Source: Mucilaginibacter sp. SJ
Lineage (GTDB): Bacteria > Bacteroidota > Bacteroidia > Sphingobacteriales > Sphingobacteriaceae
Assembly (NCBI RefSeq): GCF_028993635.1
Contig: NZ_CP118631.1
Location: 1,736,001-1,800,000, forward strand
Direction of reading: 5' to 3'
DNA: 64,000 bases
In this document: piece by piece, positions 17,908 through 27,036 of the stretch
Layout: every line of letters begins with the position of its first letter
How positions within the stretch are numbered: the stretch's first letter is position 1
The notes under the pieces: generated by a model
Database searches by the model: none
What the model was told of the DNA's origin: nothing
What the model saw: the letters and a program-made list of their open reading frames with translations, nothing else
Made by a program: the position numbers and the translations under genes

Positions 17908-19623
17908 CTATATATTCCCCTTCTTCATCTCGCTCATGGCATAATCGGCGGCCCTTGCCGTAAAGGCCATATAAGTTAATGACGGATTTTGGCACGAGGT
18001 TGATGTCATGCTGGCGCCGTCGGTAACAAATACGTTTTTAACGCTGTGCACCTGGTTCCATTTGTTCAAAATCGATGTTTTGGGATCATTCCCCATGCGG
18101 GCACCGCCCATTTCATGAATATCAAGCCCCGGTGCCCGTTTATCGGTACTGGCTTTAATGTTAGTAAAGCCCGCGCTGGTGAACATCTCGGTTAACTGCT
18201 CCACATAATCCTTCTTCATCTTCTCATCGTTATCGTCGTAATCAATGTTCATCTTTAATAATGGTACGCCCCAGGCATCTTTTTGCTTATCATCAAGGCT
18301 TACAAAATTGCTTTCCTTCGGGATGGTTTCGCCCATCATATGTGAGCCTACACGCCATGGGCCGAGCTCTTTATTAGCCAGGTTGTCTTTCAGACTGCTG
18401 CCTACGCCGTCCCAACTACGCTGCGGGAAACGGTATGCGCTAAAACCCGAAGCATAGCCACGCAAAAAGTCGGTTTCTTGTTTGTACACATTCCTGAACC
18501 TTGGAATATACCCCCCACCGGCAGGATTACGCCCATCAGTTGTCCATTCTTTAGCGCCATCATACTCGGCGCCAATATGGGCCGAATAATTATGGAAAGC
18601 TACATATTTACCCAGCACGCCGCTATCATTGCCCAAACCATTAGGGAAACGGTGCGATTTGGAATTAAGCAATATCAGGTTGGTATTTAACGCCGCGGCA
18701 TTGACGAATATTACTTTGGCATAATAGTCGATAGCTTCTTTGGTATTGGTATCAATAACCCGCACACCGGTAGCTTTGCCCAGTTTATCATCATATATAA
18801 TAGATTCCACTACCGAAAACGGCCTTAATGCTGCATGACCGGATTTTAAAGCCCAGGGAATAGTAGTAGCGTTAGCGCTGAAATAGCCTCCAAACGGGCA
18901 GCCACGCTCACAGATCGTTCTCCTTTGGCATTGTACCCTGCCCTGATCCAGATGGATTTGGTTAGGGGTTGACAGGTGGGCGCAACGAGCGCTGATCACG
19001 TAACGGTTTTTATAATTACTTTTTACGTGCTTGCTAAAATATTCTTCAACAGTATTTAACGGGAATGCGGGTAAAAACTCACCATCGGGCAATTCGGGAA
19101 TACCATCACGGTTGCCGGAGATCCCTGCAAACTTCTCTACATAACTATACCATGGCGCAATATCTTTATAACGGATAGGCCAGTCCACCGCGAAACCATC
19201 ACGGGCGGGACCTTCAAAATCAAAATCGCTCCAGCGCTGGGTTTGACGTGCCCAAAGCAGGGATTTACCGCCCACCTGGTAGCCGCGGATCCAATCGAAG
19301 GGTTTATCCTGTATGTAGGGGTGTTCGGCATCTTTAACAAAAAAATGCGCGGCGCTTTCTCCAAAAGCATAACAGCGATTTACAATAGGATTGGCTTCTT
19401 GTACAGCCATCGGCAATTCGCCCCGGTGTTCAAACTCCCAGGGGTACATATTGGTAGTAGGGTAATCCTTAATATGCTTCACATCGCGGCCACGCTCCAA
19501 TATCAGCGTTTTGAGTCCTTTGTCCGCAAACTCTTTAGCAGCCCATCCCCCACTCATACCCGAGCCAATTACTATCGCGTCGAAAGTGCGTTCCTTAACG
19601 CTGTCGATATTTAAATTAGCCAT
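17908..19623 (-). CDS. GMC family oxidoreductase (FAD sugar dehydrogenase), copy B
   Basis: 571 residues. FAD-binding FDAIVIGSGMSGGWAAKEF, LERGRDVKHIKDY, VGGKSLLWARQTQRW, the cysteine cluster CQRRTICERGCPFGGYF, and C-terminal DIHEMGGARMGNDPKTS with CQNPSLTYMAFTARAA. The order of motifs is the same as in copy A. It has no signal peptide. The gene begins 3 bp after the stop of the subunit-3 gene at 19627-20238, so the two are almost certainly cotranslated and form a complex: FAD subunit plus Tat-carrying subunit, passing electrons to a cytochrome c. The substrate is not visible. Confidence 0.93.
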   Translation of the reverse strand: MANLNIDSVKERTFDAIVIGSGMSGGWAAKEFADKGLKTLILERGRDVKHIKDYPTTNMYPWEFEHRGELPMAVQEANPIVNRCYAFGESAAHFFVKDAEHPYIQDKPFDWIRGYQVGGKSLLWARQTQRWSDFDFEGPARDGFAVDWPIRYKDIAPWYSYVEKFAGISGNRDGIPELPDGEFLPAFPLNTVEEYFSKHVKSNYKNRYVISARCAHLSTPNQIHLDQGRVQCQRRTICERGCPFGGYFSANATTIPWALKSGHAALRPFSVVESIIYDDKLGKATGVRVIDTNTKEAIDYYAKVIFVNAAALNTNLILLNSKSHRFPNGLGNDSGVLGKYVAFHNYSAHIGAEYDGAKEWTTDGRNPAGGGYIPRFRNVYKQETDFLRGYASGFSAYRFPQRSWDGVGSSLKDNLANKELGPWRVGSHMMGETIPKESNFVSLDDKQKDAWGVPLLKMNIDYDDNDEKMKKDYVEQLTEMFTSAGFTNIKASTDKRAPGLDIHEMGGARMGNDPKTSILNKWNQVHSVKNVFVTDGASMTSTSCQNPSLTYMAFTARAADYAMSEMKKGNI

Positions 19624-19626
19624 TAC

Positions 19627-20238
19627 TTATACTGCTTGCTTTGGTTTATAAGGAAAATGCGCGTTGTACCTGCCCGGCACAAGCTCATAAACCACTATGT
19701 TGGTCATGAAATATTTTGAATTGGTGTAACCGTTTATGGTTTGCCTTTTTACCATACCGTAAAACTTCTTAAGCTCGGGCGAATATTTGCCGACAGAAGG
19801 TGTGGCAGGTGCAGCATCTTTTTTATCACTGTTTTTCCTGGCCACCTCTTCTTCCGCTTTACCTTCTTTTTCTATATCCAGCAAAAACGCTTCACGGGTT
19901 TTAACATCGAGCTGATTAAACGTTTTACTATATAATTTCTGAGAATGATCTGCGAAATGACCCATGCCGGTTACAAACTCCTGCTGATCTTCCTTTTTAT
20001 AGCAGTCATCCACCATTTTCAATACAAATAAATGGAGCAGCAGGTCTTTCGCACCCGGCGTTGTTGTTTTGGGGGTGATTGCTTCGGCAACGTCACCTAT
20101 CAGCTGCTCCTGTTCGGCACTGATATCGATATTCTTAAGTGCAACTTTTGATTTTGCTTTATCCTGCGAACAGGCCGGGAGCAATGCAGCCCCCCCTATT
20201 ATTAAAGCCAGGTTTTTAATGACGGTACGCCGGTCCAT
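19627..20238 (-). CDS. Gluconate 2-dehydrogenase subunit 3-like Tat lipoprotein
   Basis: 203 residues. MDRRTVIKNLALIIGGAALL has a twin-arginine, and LPACSQDK is a lipobox, so it is a Tat lipoprotein. Family motifs: EQEQLIGDVAEAITPKTTTP, GAKDLLLHLFVLKMVDDCY, and the closing ELVPGRYNAHFPYK. A Lys/Glu/Asp-rich insert (about residues 120-150, EKEGKAEEEVARKNSDKKDA) separates the helices and is absent from the shorter copy at 13806. It pairs with the GMC gene directly downstream (3-bp gap). Confidence 0.9.
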   Translation of the reverse strand: MDRRTVIKNLALIIGGAALLPACSQDKAKSKVALKNIDISAEQEQLIGDVAEAITPKTTTPGAKDLLLHLFVLKMVDDCYKKEDQQEFVTGMGHFADHSQKLYSKTFNQLDVKTREAFLLDIEKEGKAEEEVARKNSDKKDAAPATPSVGKYSPELKKFYGMVKRQTINGYTNSKYFMTNIVVYELVPGRYNAHFPYKPKQAV

Positions 20239-20417
20239 TGTTTAAACTAAATTGTTTTAGCGAAGCCCATTTATCTGCCACAAAACTTTTAGCTTATTGA
20301 ACAGGTAACGAGAAAGGCTTAATATGATTTATAACGTGCTCCCAAACTTAATAATTACAATTCAAAATCAAAGGCTGTAAAAATTAATTTCACGGGGTGT
20401 AAGTTAGTCTTATACTA

Positions 20418-21332
20418 TTAATAGCCCCATTTTTTCATGATTTGTAAATTAATTTTTACACAATCGATTGGGTCTTTGCCCTGGTATGCTTCCTGCTCAA
20501 TAATGAACAAGGAGGTGCCGCCTTTTTTTGCCCCGGCCTTTACAATATCTCTAACCGGCAGGATCCCCGCGCCTAAAATAGTGCTTTCGGTATCATCGCC
20601 ATTATGGGGCGGTACTTTAATTTCGTCCTTTACGTGCATGGACTGGAACCGGCCGGGATATTTATTGATAAACTCCAACGCTCTGCCACCGGTAGTGTAC
20701 ATGTTGCCGATGTCTATTTGCTGGGCCACCAAAGCCGGATCGGTATTTTGGATGATATAATCATAAAGGGTGATATCGCCCACTTTGGTACTGATCTCAA
20801 AGTTATGGTTATGGTAGCCAAACATCATTGACGATTGCTTGCAAAGCTCACCACACTTGTTAAACTGCTCCATGGTGCGTTTCAGGGCATCGGTATCTGT
20901 ACGTACCTTTTCATCAAGCCAAGGGCTTATTACAAACTTTTGCCCCATGGTGGCCGCGTCTTCAACGGTATATTTCCACGCATCGGTAAAATCATTTTTG
21001 GCTGCATCCCAGTGCTGAGGTGTCATTACGGTATGGCCGCTTGGCATTTTAAGGTCAAGGTCGGCCAGGATCTTTTTAAATTCTTTAGCGGTATAGCCGT
21101 AAAATTTCCGGTCGATATAGTTAGCATGCTCCACATGGGCGTAACCAGCATCAGCAATTTTTTTCAACGTCCCCTGCGGATCGGCCTTCATGGCATCGCG
21201 TACGCTGTAAAGCTGCACCCCTACCCGTTTAAGCTTATTATCCGTAGCGGCAAATAAACTATCAGGAAGTAGCGCCGCCCCGGCAACTGCGAGCGCGCCG
21301 GTTTTTAAAAATGATCTGCGTGATGTATACAT
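20418..21332 (-). CDS. Tat-exported sugar phosphate isomerase/epimerase-like TIM barrel
   Basis: 304 residues, Tat leader (SRRSFLKTGALAVAGAALLP). The TIM barrel shows VGVQLYSVRDAMKADPQGTL, KFVISPWLDEKVRTD, MMFGYHNHNFEIST, VAQQIDIGNMYTTGG, FQSMHVKDEIKVPPHNG and LFIIEQEAYQGKDPI. It is clearly paralogous to 5979-6854 (same HNHNFE and HVKD motifs). Placed 17 bp downstream of the TolB-like gene. Likely periplasmic and acting on an oxidised sugar, by context. Confidence 0.88.
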   Translation of the reverse strand: MYTSRRSFLKTGALAVAGAALLPDSLFAATDNKLKRVGVQLYSVRDAMKADPQGTLKKIADAGYAHVEHANYIDRKFYGYTAKEFKKILADLDLKMPSGHTVMTPQHWDAAKNDFTDAWKYTVEDAATMGQKFVISPWLDEKVRTDTDALKRTMEQFNKCGELCKQSSMMFGYHNHNFEISTKVGDITLYDYIIQNTDPALVAQQIDIGNMYTTGGRALEFINKYPGRFQSMHVKDEIKVPPHNGDDTESTILGAGILPVRDIVKAGAKKGGTSLFIIEQEAYQGKDPIDCVKINLQIMKKWGY

Positions 21333-21348
21333 GGTTATATGTTTAAGG

Positions 21349-22878
21349 TTATTTTGCTATAGGAAATACAGGGAACAATAAATCAGAATTACTTACAAAT
21401 GCCAGGTGCTTGCTATCCGGCGCCCATGAAGGGGTGTTGATAGTACCCTGACCGCCGTATAAATAGGCAACCACTTTTGACGGGCCTCCCCCTACCGGCA
21501 TCAGCCTTAAATATACATGCTTATAAAATGGATGGTCGTTAGGGGCCACTTCGCTTTTGAGGAAGGTAATATATACGATCCATTTACCATCGGGCGAGAT
21601 ATGCGGAAACCAGTTGTTATAATCATCGTTAGTTAATTGCGTTTGTTCACTGCCGTCGGCTTTCATACGCCAGATCTGCATCAGGCCGCTGCGTACCGAG
21701 TTAAAGTAGATGTATTTTCCATCGGGCGAATATTCGGGACCATCATCCAAACCGGGCGTAGTGGTAAGCCTTTCTTCAGGCCCGCCTCCTGCCGGGATCC
21801 GGTACACATCATACTCTTTGTTACGCTCTCCGCAAAAAACGAGGTATTTATTATCAGGCGACCAGCCATGCATATAACTTGGCCCATGCCCTGTTTGTGT
21901 TACCCGGGTAGCTTCGCCACCTGCCGATGACACGGTGTAACCAATAGAAGGCCCGCCATCCCCGCTGCTGATGACCAGCATTTTACCATCAAACGAAAGC
22001 ACATGATCATTATTATTGTTTTTAGCGATGCCTGTATTCAGCAACTTTGGTGTATGCGATTTCAGATCGAATTTAAAAAGCGAACCTTCGCTGTTATAAA
22101 TGAGTGATTTGCCATCAACCGTCCAGTTTGGGGCCTGGAGTGATTTAGGCGATTGATAAACCACTGTTGCGTTCTGGCTTTCGAGATCAAGCAACTCAAT
22201 GGCGCTGCCTAAGTATTGTTTATAAGGAATCAATGAGGCCGGCGCGGGTGTAACTATACGTACGTTATTGAATACCGCTTTTTCGGTAACATCTGCATTA
22301 TGTGAGCAAATGAAGATGCCTGCATAAACATCGTCACCCAGGTCAAGACCGGTTACCTCCTCGCTCACAAAGAGATCGCCTTTGCGGGCTACGGACATAG
22401 TGTAGGTATTACCTTTACGTTCCAGTTGGATCACGTCGGCGGCTGTGATGGGTGCTTTCTTTTCTTCAGTGATGCCGCTTACCGTTTTACGGTATTGCAG
22501 CGAGGTTAAGCCATCGCCATGAACAACAGCATTAATATGTTTTGAATTTGAATCGAGCGTAGTGCGAACCATTAGTCCAACCTTGCGGTGTGCTTCAACA
22601 CCTTTACCTATAAAAGCAGCGTTGGTGCGCAAAATGAAATCGCCTTTCATTTTCTTCCACACAAAGTGAAAATCATCATGCGTAGCCCAGATATTCTGGC
22701 CCGAACCGGTAAGCGTATATTGCTGTAGTTTAGCATCATATACACCGCTGCCCTGATGCTTGACCGTACCAACATCGGTTTGGCCTTCAAAAACCCCGGG
22801 ATTTTGTGCGTCTGCATTAAAAACAGACAAGGAAAGACACGTGAAGCTTACAATAACACTGAATATTTTACTGCGCAT
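21349..22878 (-). CDS. Exported TolB/PD40 beta-propeller protein with N-terminal lectin-like domain
   Basis: 509 residues with a signal peptide ending SVFNADA. Residues about 30-210 form a beta-sandwich resembling DUF1349/concanavalin-like domains (GDFILRTNAAFIGKG, KVGLMVRTTLDSNSKHINAV, AGIFICSHNADVTEKAVFNN). Residues about 230-505 are PD40/TolB-like blades with recurring patterns such as WSPDNKYLVFCGER, YSPDGKYIYFNSVRSGLMQI, ISPDGKWIVYITF and WAPDSKHLAFVSN. This combination is known in Bacteroidota as a biopolymer-transporter-like or sugar-binding exported protein with no proven function. It is the first gene of the minus-strand cluster. Confidence 0.85.
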   Translation of the reverse strand: MRSKIFSVIVSFTCLSLSVFNADAQNPGVFEGQTDVGTVKHQGSGVYDAKLQQYTLTGSGQNIWATHDDFHFVWKKMKGDFILRTNAAFIGKGVEAHRKVGLMVRTTLDSNSKHINAVVHGDGLTSLQYRKTVSGITEEKKAPITAADVIQLERKGNTYTMSVARKGDLFVSEEVTGLDLGDDVYAGIFICSHNADVTEKAVFNNVRIVTPAPASLIPYKQYLGSAIELLDLESQNATVVYQSPKSLQAPNWTVDGKSLIYNSEGSLFKFDLKSHTPKLLNTGIAKNNNNDHVLSFDGKMLVISSGDGGPSIGYTVSSAGGEATRVTQTGHGPSYMHGWSPDNKYLVFCGERNKEYDVYRIPAGGGPEERLTTTPGLDDGPEYSPDGKYIYFNSVRSGLMQIWRMKADGSEQTQLTNDDYNNWFPHISPDGKWIVYITFLKSEVAPNDHPFYKHVYLRLMPVGGGPSKVVAYLYGGQGTINTPSWAPDSKHLAFVSNSDLLFPVFPIAK

Positions 22879-23160
22879 TGGTTTTAAGGCATTTAGTGTT
22901 GTACGATAATCGGTTCACTAAAGGTATATAATCAATTTACAATTAAGATAGTACTATTTTAACTTTTCTCCACTTTTTTAACATATAACCAGATTTTTAC
23001 AAAGTGTAATTTTAACACGGAGCGAAACTCGTTGTTGGTGTTGTTACACCGCATACTACGATGACGGGTTAACAAAGGTCAACATAAATTCGAATGATTT
23101 TAATGCAAATAATTAATAATCAACAACTTAATTAAAACAAGAATAACTCATACCATTGTT
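22879..23160. other. Intergenic leader of the sugar-oxidation cluster
   Basis: AT-rich region that should hold the minus-strand promoter of the cluster. No good consensus match was found. A palindromic fragment, gttggtgttgttacacc (23034-23050), resembles the ends of the element beginning at 23161. Confidence 0.5.
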
Positions 23161-23655
23161 GGTCTTGTCACCATAGGTGTTCGGAAGAAATAAGAAAAGC
23201 GTTGGATAGTGCGATTCCCTACTAAGGGAGAGTCAAGGGCGGGTTTCATCGCCTTACCTATTCTGTTTTAATAGCGGATCCCCCCTTCCTGCCGCTATGT
23301 ATTCTTGCCACACTCTTTCCAAAGGTTTAAATTTACCCACAAAACTTGTCGCTTAAACAGCAAGGCGTCGTGTTTGGCCCTCTGGGGCAAAGGATATTCT
23401 ATAACTTTACGAGCTACAACCCATTTGCACCCCTGGTGCACCTGTCCATCAGCAATTAATATATGTTTATTAAATTGTAAAAATCCCCCGGAGGGGGAAA
23501 AGGTTTGCAGAAATAACGTCACACCCCCTTATCCGAACCCCAGAGGGGTTCAACTTATAAAGATTACCCAATTTGGCTATCGCTTTTGTCGGTTAACTTA
23601 AACCCAAGGGTAGGGAATTAAAAAATCCTCCTAACACCTATGGTCTTGTCACCAT
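23161..23655. mobile_element. Putative small non-autonomous element with inverted ends and flanking direct repeats
   Basis: The 14-mer ggtcttgtcaccat occurs at 23161-23174 and again at 23642-23655. Between them the ends are inverted: taggtgttcggaaga at the left and the complement of tcctcctaacaccta at the right, giving about 13 of 15 matching bases including a perfect 8-bp core. The interior holds small GC-rich hairpins (cccccggaggggg near 23485; accccagaggggt near 23540) and no convincing protein. This looks like a MITE or a structured RNA-bearing element rather than a gene. Family unknown. Confidence 0.5.
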
Positions 23656-23694
23656 CAACAGCAGCAAACGTTGTAAATACAGGCCTCCTCGTTA

Positions 23695-23730
23695 ATAAAA
23701 AAGCCACAGCAATCATCTCACTGCGGCTTT
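23695..23730 (-). terminator. Rho-independent terminator of the desaturase gene
   Basis: On the minus strand aagccgcag pairs with ctgtggctt (one G-T wobble) around a 10-nt loop, followed by a run of T. It lies about 20 bp after the desaturase stop codon. Confidence 0.8.
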
Positions 23731-23750
23731 CGATATCTCAAAAGAGCAAC

Positions 23751-24821
23751 TTATTCTCCCGCTACCAATATTTCAGTAACCGGTATAGCTACCGGTACAC
23801 CAACCGGAACAGGCGTACAATATTCCTTCAAAAAATCAGCTTTAGAGTCGCGGTATGAGCTTACAGCTCCCAGTATGCTCATCATTTTAATGTAACACCA
23901 GGCCAAATCAAACTGATATGGTTTAAAGCCGGAACGTGCACTTTTAGGATACAAGTGGTGGTTATTATGCCACTCTCCGGCAACATAGCCCGGCCATAAT
24001 TGATTAATGGACATATCCTCGCGGTTATGGTCAATACCTTCGCGGCGCATATCTTTTCCTTTGCCGTGACCTTCGTAATTAAATGTACGTACACCAACTG
24101 CCCAGATGCCGGCAGAGCCAAATACAGCACAGGCCAATGCCGGTCCGCCTAAAAGATAAAAAGCTGTAAACCAAAAACCCCAGTTTAAAATGATACTAAC
24201 TATAGTGCGGGTTGGATTAGCCAGGGTGCCCCATTTTTGATACTGCCTGTACGTATTTGTAGTTACCCCGGTGTGTTTCATCAGGTTAACGCATTTTTTA
24301 TAATGCACCTCGTCCATATCGCGGGCTATAGGCTGGTGGTTAACATCGGCCAAAAAGCAATACATAAAACCGCCCTGGGCATTGTAAGGGTCGCCCGGCT
24401 GATCAGATAAAGCATGATGTACATGATGTGATACCGCATAGATCTCTTCGGGAATGATTTTAAGCGTAAGGTTTTGCGTAAAAAATCTCCAGAAGTTATT
24501 TTTAAAGCTATAAGCCCCATGTGTACAATACCGGTGATGCCAGATAGTGCCGTGAGTGCCCATAATGATCATTCCATACACAAAGGCAACAATAAGGCCT
24601 GTAATACTGAAATATTTAAAGATGAACAGGCCTAAAAACGGAACTAAAGCCAGCACCAGCGACCAGCTTAAAAACGAAAGCCAATTCTTTTTATCCCTGA
24701 ATACGTTCAGACGTTTAAAAAATTCTTTTACAATTTGTTTGTTAGTGGGTTTTGAGAGGTTGCCAAGTTCATCTGTCCAACCATATGCAGGTGGTTCGAG
24801 CACAGTGTTTAAAAATGCCAT
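23751..24821 (-). CDS. Membrane fatty acid desaturase (acyl-CoA desaturase type)
   Basis: 356 residues. Three histidine boxes are visible: HHRYCTHG (about residue 95), HHVHH (about 132) and WHNNHH (about 287), the di-iron ligands of delta-9-type desaturases. Four or so membrane segments include FLSWSLVLALVPFLGLFIF and the stretch ending in FVYGMIIMGTHGTIW. It introduces a double bond into fatty acyl chains and so adjusts membrane fluidity. It is a single gene with its own terminator and a 258-bp AT-rich upstream region. No reductase partner lies nearby. The chain specificity is not evident. Confidence 0.93.
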   Translation of the reverse strand: MAFLNTVLEPPAYGWTDELGNLSKPTNKQIVKEFFKRLNVFRDKKNWLSFLSWSLVLALVPFLGLFIFKYFSITGLIVAFVYGMIIMGTHGTIWHHRYCTHGAYSFKNNFWRFFTQNLTLKIIPEEIYAVSHHVHHALSDQPGDPYNAQGGFMYCFLADVNHQPIARDMDEVHYKKCVNLMKHTGVTTNTYRQYQKWGTLANPTRTIVSIILNWGFWFTAFYLLGGPALACAVFGSAGIWAVGVRTFNYEGHGKGKDMRREGIDHNREDMSINQLWPGYVAGEWHNNHHLYPKSARSGFKPYQFDLAWCYIKMMSILGAVSSYRDSKADFLKEYCTPVPVGVPVAIPVTEILVAGE

Positions 24822-25079
24822 TAAGTGTTTGGGAGATTAGTTTAAAGAGTGGGGAATATTTGTCTATTTTGTCACAATATAGTAAAAAGTACTTACTGCT
24901 TATACGTAACAACGGGATAAATAGATTTAAATTACCCAACAAATGATTAAAAATTTTTCAAAATAATTAAATTTCTTTATAGGAAATTATAAAAGTTAAT
25001 ATCAGCCATATATTACTTAATAAGCATTAAACGGATAAAAAAACACTGATTTTAAACAGGAATAATTTTTGAGGAAAGT

Positions 25080-26984
25080 TTAATCTGTTACCAAAGGAAG
25101 GCTAAAACTGAAGGTGCTGCCCCTGTTTATTTCTGAATGTACCCAAAGCCTGCCGCCGTTAAACTCAATAAGCTCCTTGCATAAAAACAAACCTATGCCG
25201 GTGCCTTTCTCGCCGGAAGTGCCTGTGGCTGTGTATTTCGTATTAAGGTTAAATAACTTGCCAAGTTTTTCTGCAGGAATCCCGTTGCCTGTATCGTTAA
25301 CACTGATCACCAACATGCCTTCATCAACGGTGCTCAATAAACTAACAATACCGTAATTGCCCGTAAACTTAATAGCGTTGCTAACCAGGTTACTCAAAAC
25401 CACTTTTACATGTCGTTCATCAGCCTGTACGCACATCCCGGGTAAAGCCATGTTTTCAAACCTGATATTTTTTTGTTGAAAAAGGTAACTAAAGATCCTC
25501 CCGATTTCAATGCCAATTAAATAAATGTCGACTGCCGATGCCTCAAGATTAACGCCTTTGATCTGGCTGCCTGCCCATTCAAGCAGGTTTGAAAGGGTTA
25601 ATTCGGCACCCTGTACTACCGGCTCTATTTCCTTCATCAGGTCCTGAACTTCATTATCGCTTAAAACACGGGTATTGTATAAACGTAATATGGAATTCAG
25701 ATTAGCAAGCGGTGTACGCAAATCATGCCCTATTACAGCCAGTAACTTATCTTTAAGATTATTAATATTTGCCAGGTTCACCGATTGTTCTTCTATCAGT
25801 TCTTTTTGAATTAACAGGGCTTTATGCTGCTTACGCATCCGGTTATTTAAAACCCGTTTTTGTTTATAAAGGTAATAGGTAACCGACAAAGCCAATATTA
25901 CAACCAGCAATGAAATAAGGAGTGTAATAATTATAACCTTTTGCAAATGAATTTTTTCTCGGTATTGCCCTGCCTTTTGCTCAATAGCGGCAATGGCATT
26001 AAGACGGCTGTTGAGCTCAAAATAACCCTGTATAAGCTCGGTACTTTTACGCTTATTGGCAGCACTAAGACTATCAAGCGCCTGGGTAAATTTTTTTTGA
26101 TAGGCTAACGACTGCACCATATCATGCTTTTGCTCAAAGCTGTAGGCTATGGTTTTATAAGCCGACGAGATGCCATCCATAACACCAATGCTATCGGATA
26201 AAGCAGCACCTTTTTTTGCAAGGTTAATGGCTTTGTCAAACTGGCTTAACGAATTGTAAATAACAGCACGTTCAATAAATGAGATAGCCCTTAAACGCTT
26301 ATTATTAACAACATAACTCATTTGCAGGGCAGTGTCTGAATAAGCGACGGCCTGTTGATATTGTCCCTTTAAACGATAAGCGTTAGCCAGCCGGCTGTAT
26401 AATATACATATCGCGGGCTGGTCATTTACCGTACGGCTAAGCTGCATGGCAAGTTTGGCAAGCGCAATGCCTTTATCATATTGTTTAAGCCTGGCGTAAA
26501 CAAATGAACGTTCGTTATAAACTTCGGCAAGCATTTTTGGATCATGGCCTGCAAAGCGGGTGGCTATGTCTAAATTTTTTATGGCCTTGCTATAGTTTTG
26601 CAAATCTGTATAAGCCCTGCCCATGGAGCTATAACAGTGGGCCAGTAACAGCGGCTTGTTTTTGGGCAGATAATTTAAAGCCGAATTAAAATAAAACAAA
26701 CTGATAGGATAGTATGACTGCGACCAGTAAACATGCCCTAAATTTAAAAAAGCGGCGCCCGTACCTTCATTATATTTCATTTTTTCCGAAAGCAGTAGGG
26801 CATGCTCAGCTCTTATCCTTGCCTCGTAGGGGGCACCAACATAGGTTTCCTCAACAAGTTTGTTAAGGCTGTCGATGGTTTTGATTAGTGACGGCGATTT
26901 TTTCGGCTCAATTCCGCTTGCTTTTTGCGCATAAACAGTACTATGCATCAATAACAGCAATAATAAACCAAAGGGCCTTGTCAT
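25080..26984 (-). CDS. TPR-containing sensor histidine kinase
   Basis: 634 residues. A signal peptide (MTRPFGLLLLLLMHSTVYA) is followed by TPR repeats (about 60-330; for example AAFLNLGHVYWSQSYYPISL and AHCYSSMGRAYTDLQNYSKA), a membrane segment (VIIITLLISLLVVILALSV, about 350-370), a coiled linker, and a HisKA domain with H-box VIGHDLRTPLANLNS (His near 420). A HATPase domain follows, with NLVSNAIKFTG, VNDTGNGIPAEKLGKLF and GTGIGLFLCKELIEFNGG. The protein ends without a receiver. No response regulator is adjacent; the lone receiver at 37360 is 10 kb away. The TPR part would lie in the periplasm and sense a protein or peptide (inference). Confidence 0.92.
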   Translation of the reverse strand: MTRPFGLLLLLLMHSTVYAQKASGIEPKKSPSLIKTIDSLNKLVEETYVGAPYEARIRAEHALLLSEKMKYNEGTGAAFLNLGHVYWSQSYYPISLFYFNSALNYLPKNKPLLLAHCYSSMGRAYTDLQNYSKAIKNLDIATRFAGHDPKMLAEVYNERSFVYARLKQYDKGIALAKLAMQLSRTVNDQPAICILYSRLANAYRLKGQYQQAVAYSDTALQMSYVVNNKRLRAISFIERAVIYNSLSQFDKAINLAKKGAALSDSIGVMDGISSAYKTIAYSFEQKHDMVQSLAYQKKFTQALDSLSAANKRKSTELIQGYFELNSRLNAIAAIEQKAGQYREKIHLQKVIIITLLISLLVVILALSVTYYLYKQKRVLNNRMRKQHKALLIQKELIEEQSVNLANINNLKDKLLAVIGHDLRTPLANLNSILRLYNTRVLSDNEVQDLMKEIEPVVQGAELTLSNLLEWAGSQIKGVNLEASAVDIYLIGIEIGRIFSYLFQQKNIRFENMALPGMCVQADERHVKVVLSNLVSNAIKFTGNYGIVSLLSTVDEGMLVISVNDTGNGIPAEKLGKLFNLNTKYTATGTSGEKGTGIGLFLCKELIEFNGGRLWVHSEINRGSTFSFSLPLVTD

Positions 26985-27036
26985 TCGCTAACAGTTTCAG
27001 ACTGCAATCTAATAATAAACTTAATATAGGCAATAG

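Noticed and set aside
23217..23260. A gtgcg sequence considered as a group II intron 5' end
   Set aside because: No domain V hairpin and no reverse transcriptase were found nearby.
23295..23522. 75-residue minus-strand ORF inside the putative element
   Set aside because: No leader, no recognisable motif, and it lies in a region of palindromes; more likely chance than a gene.
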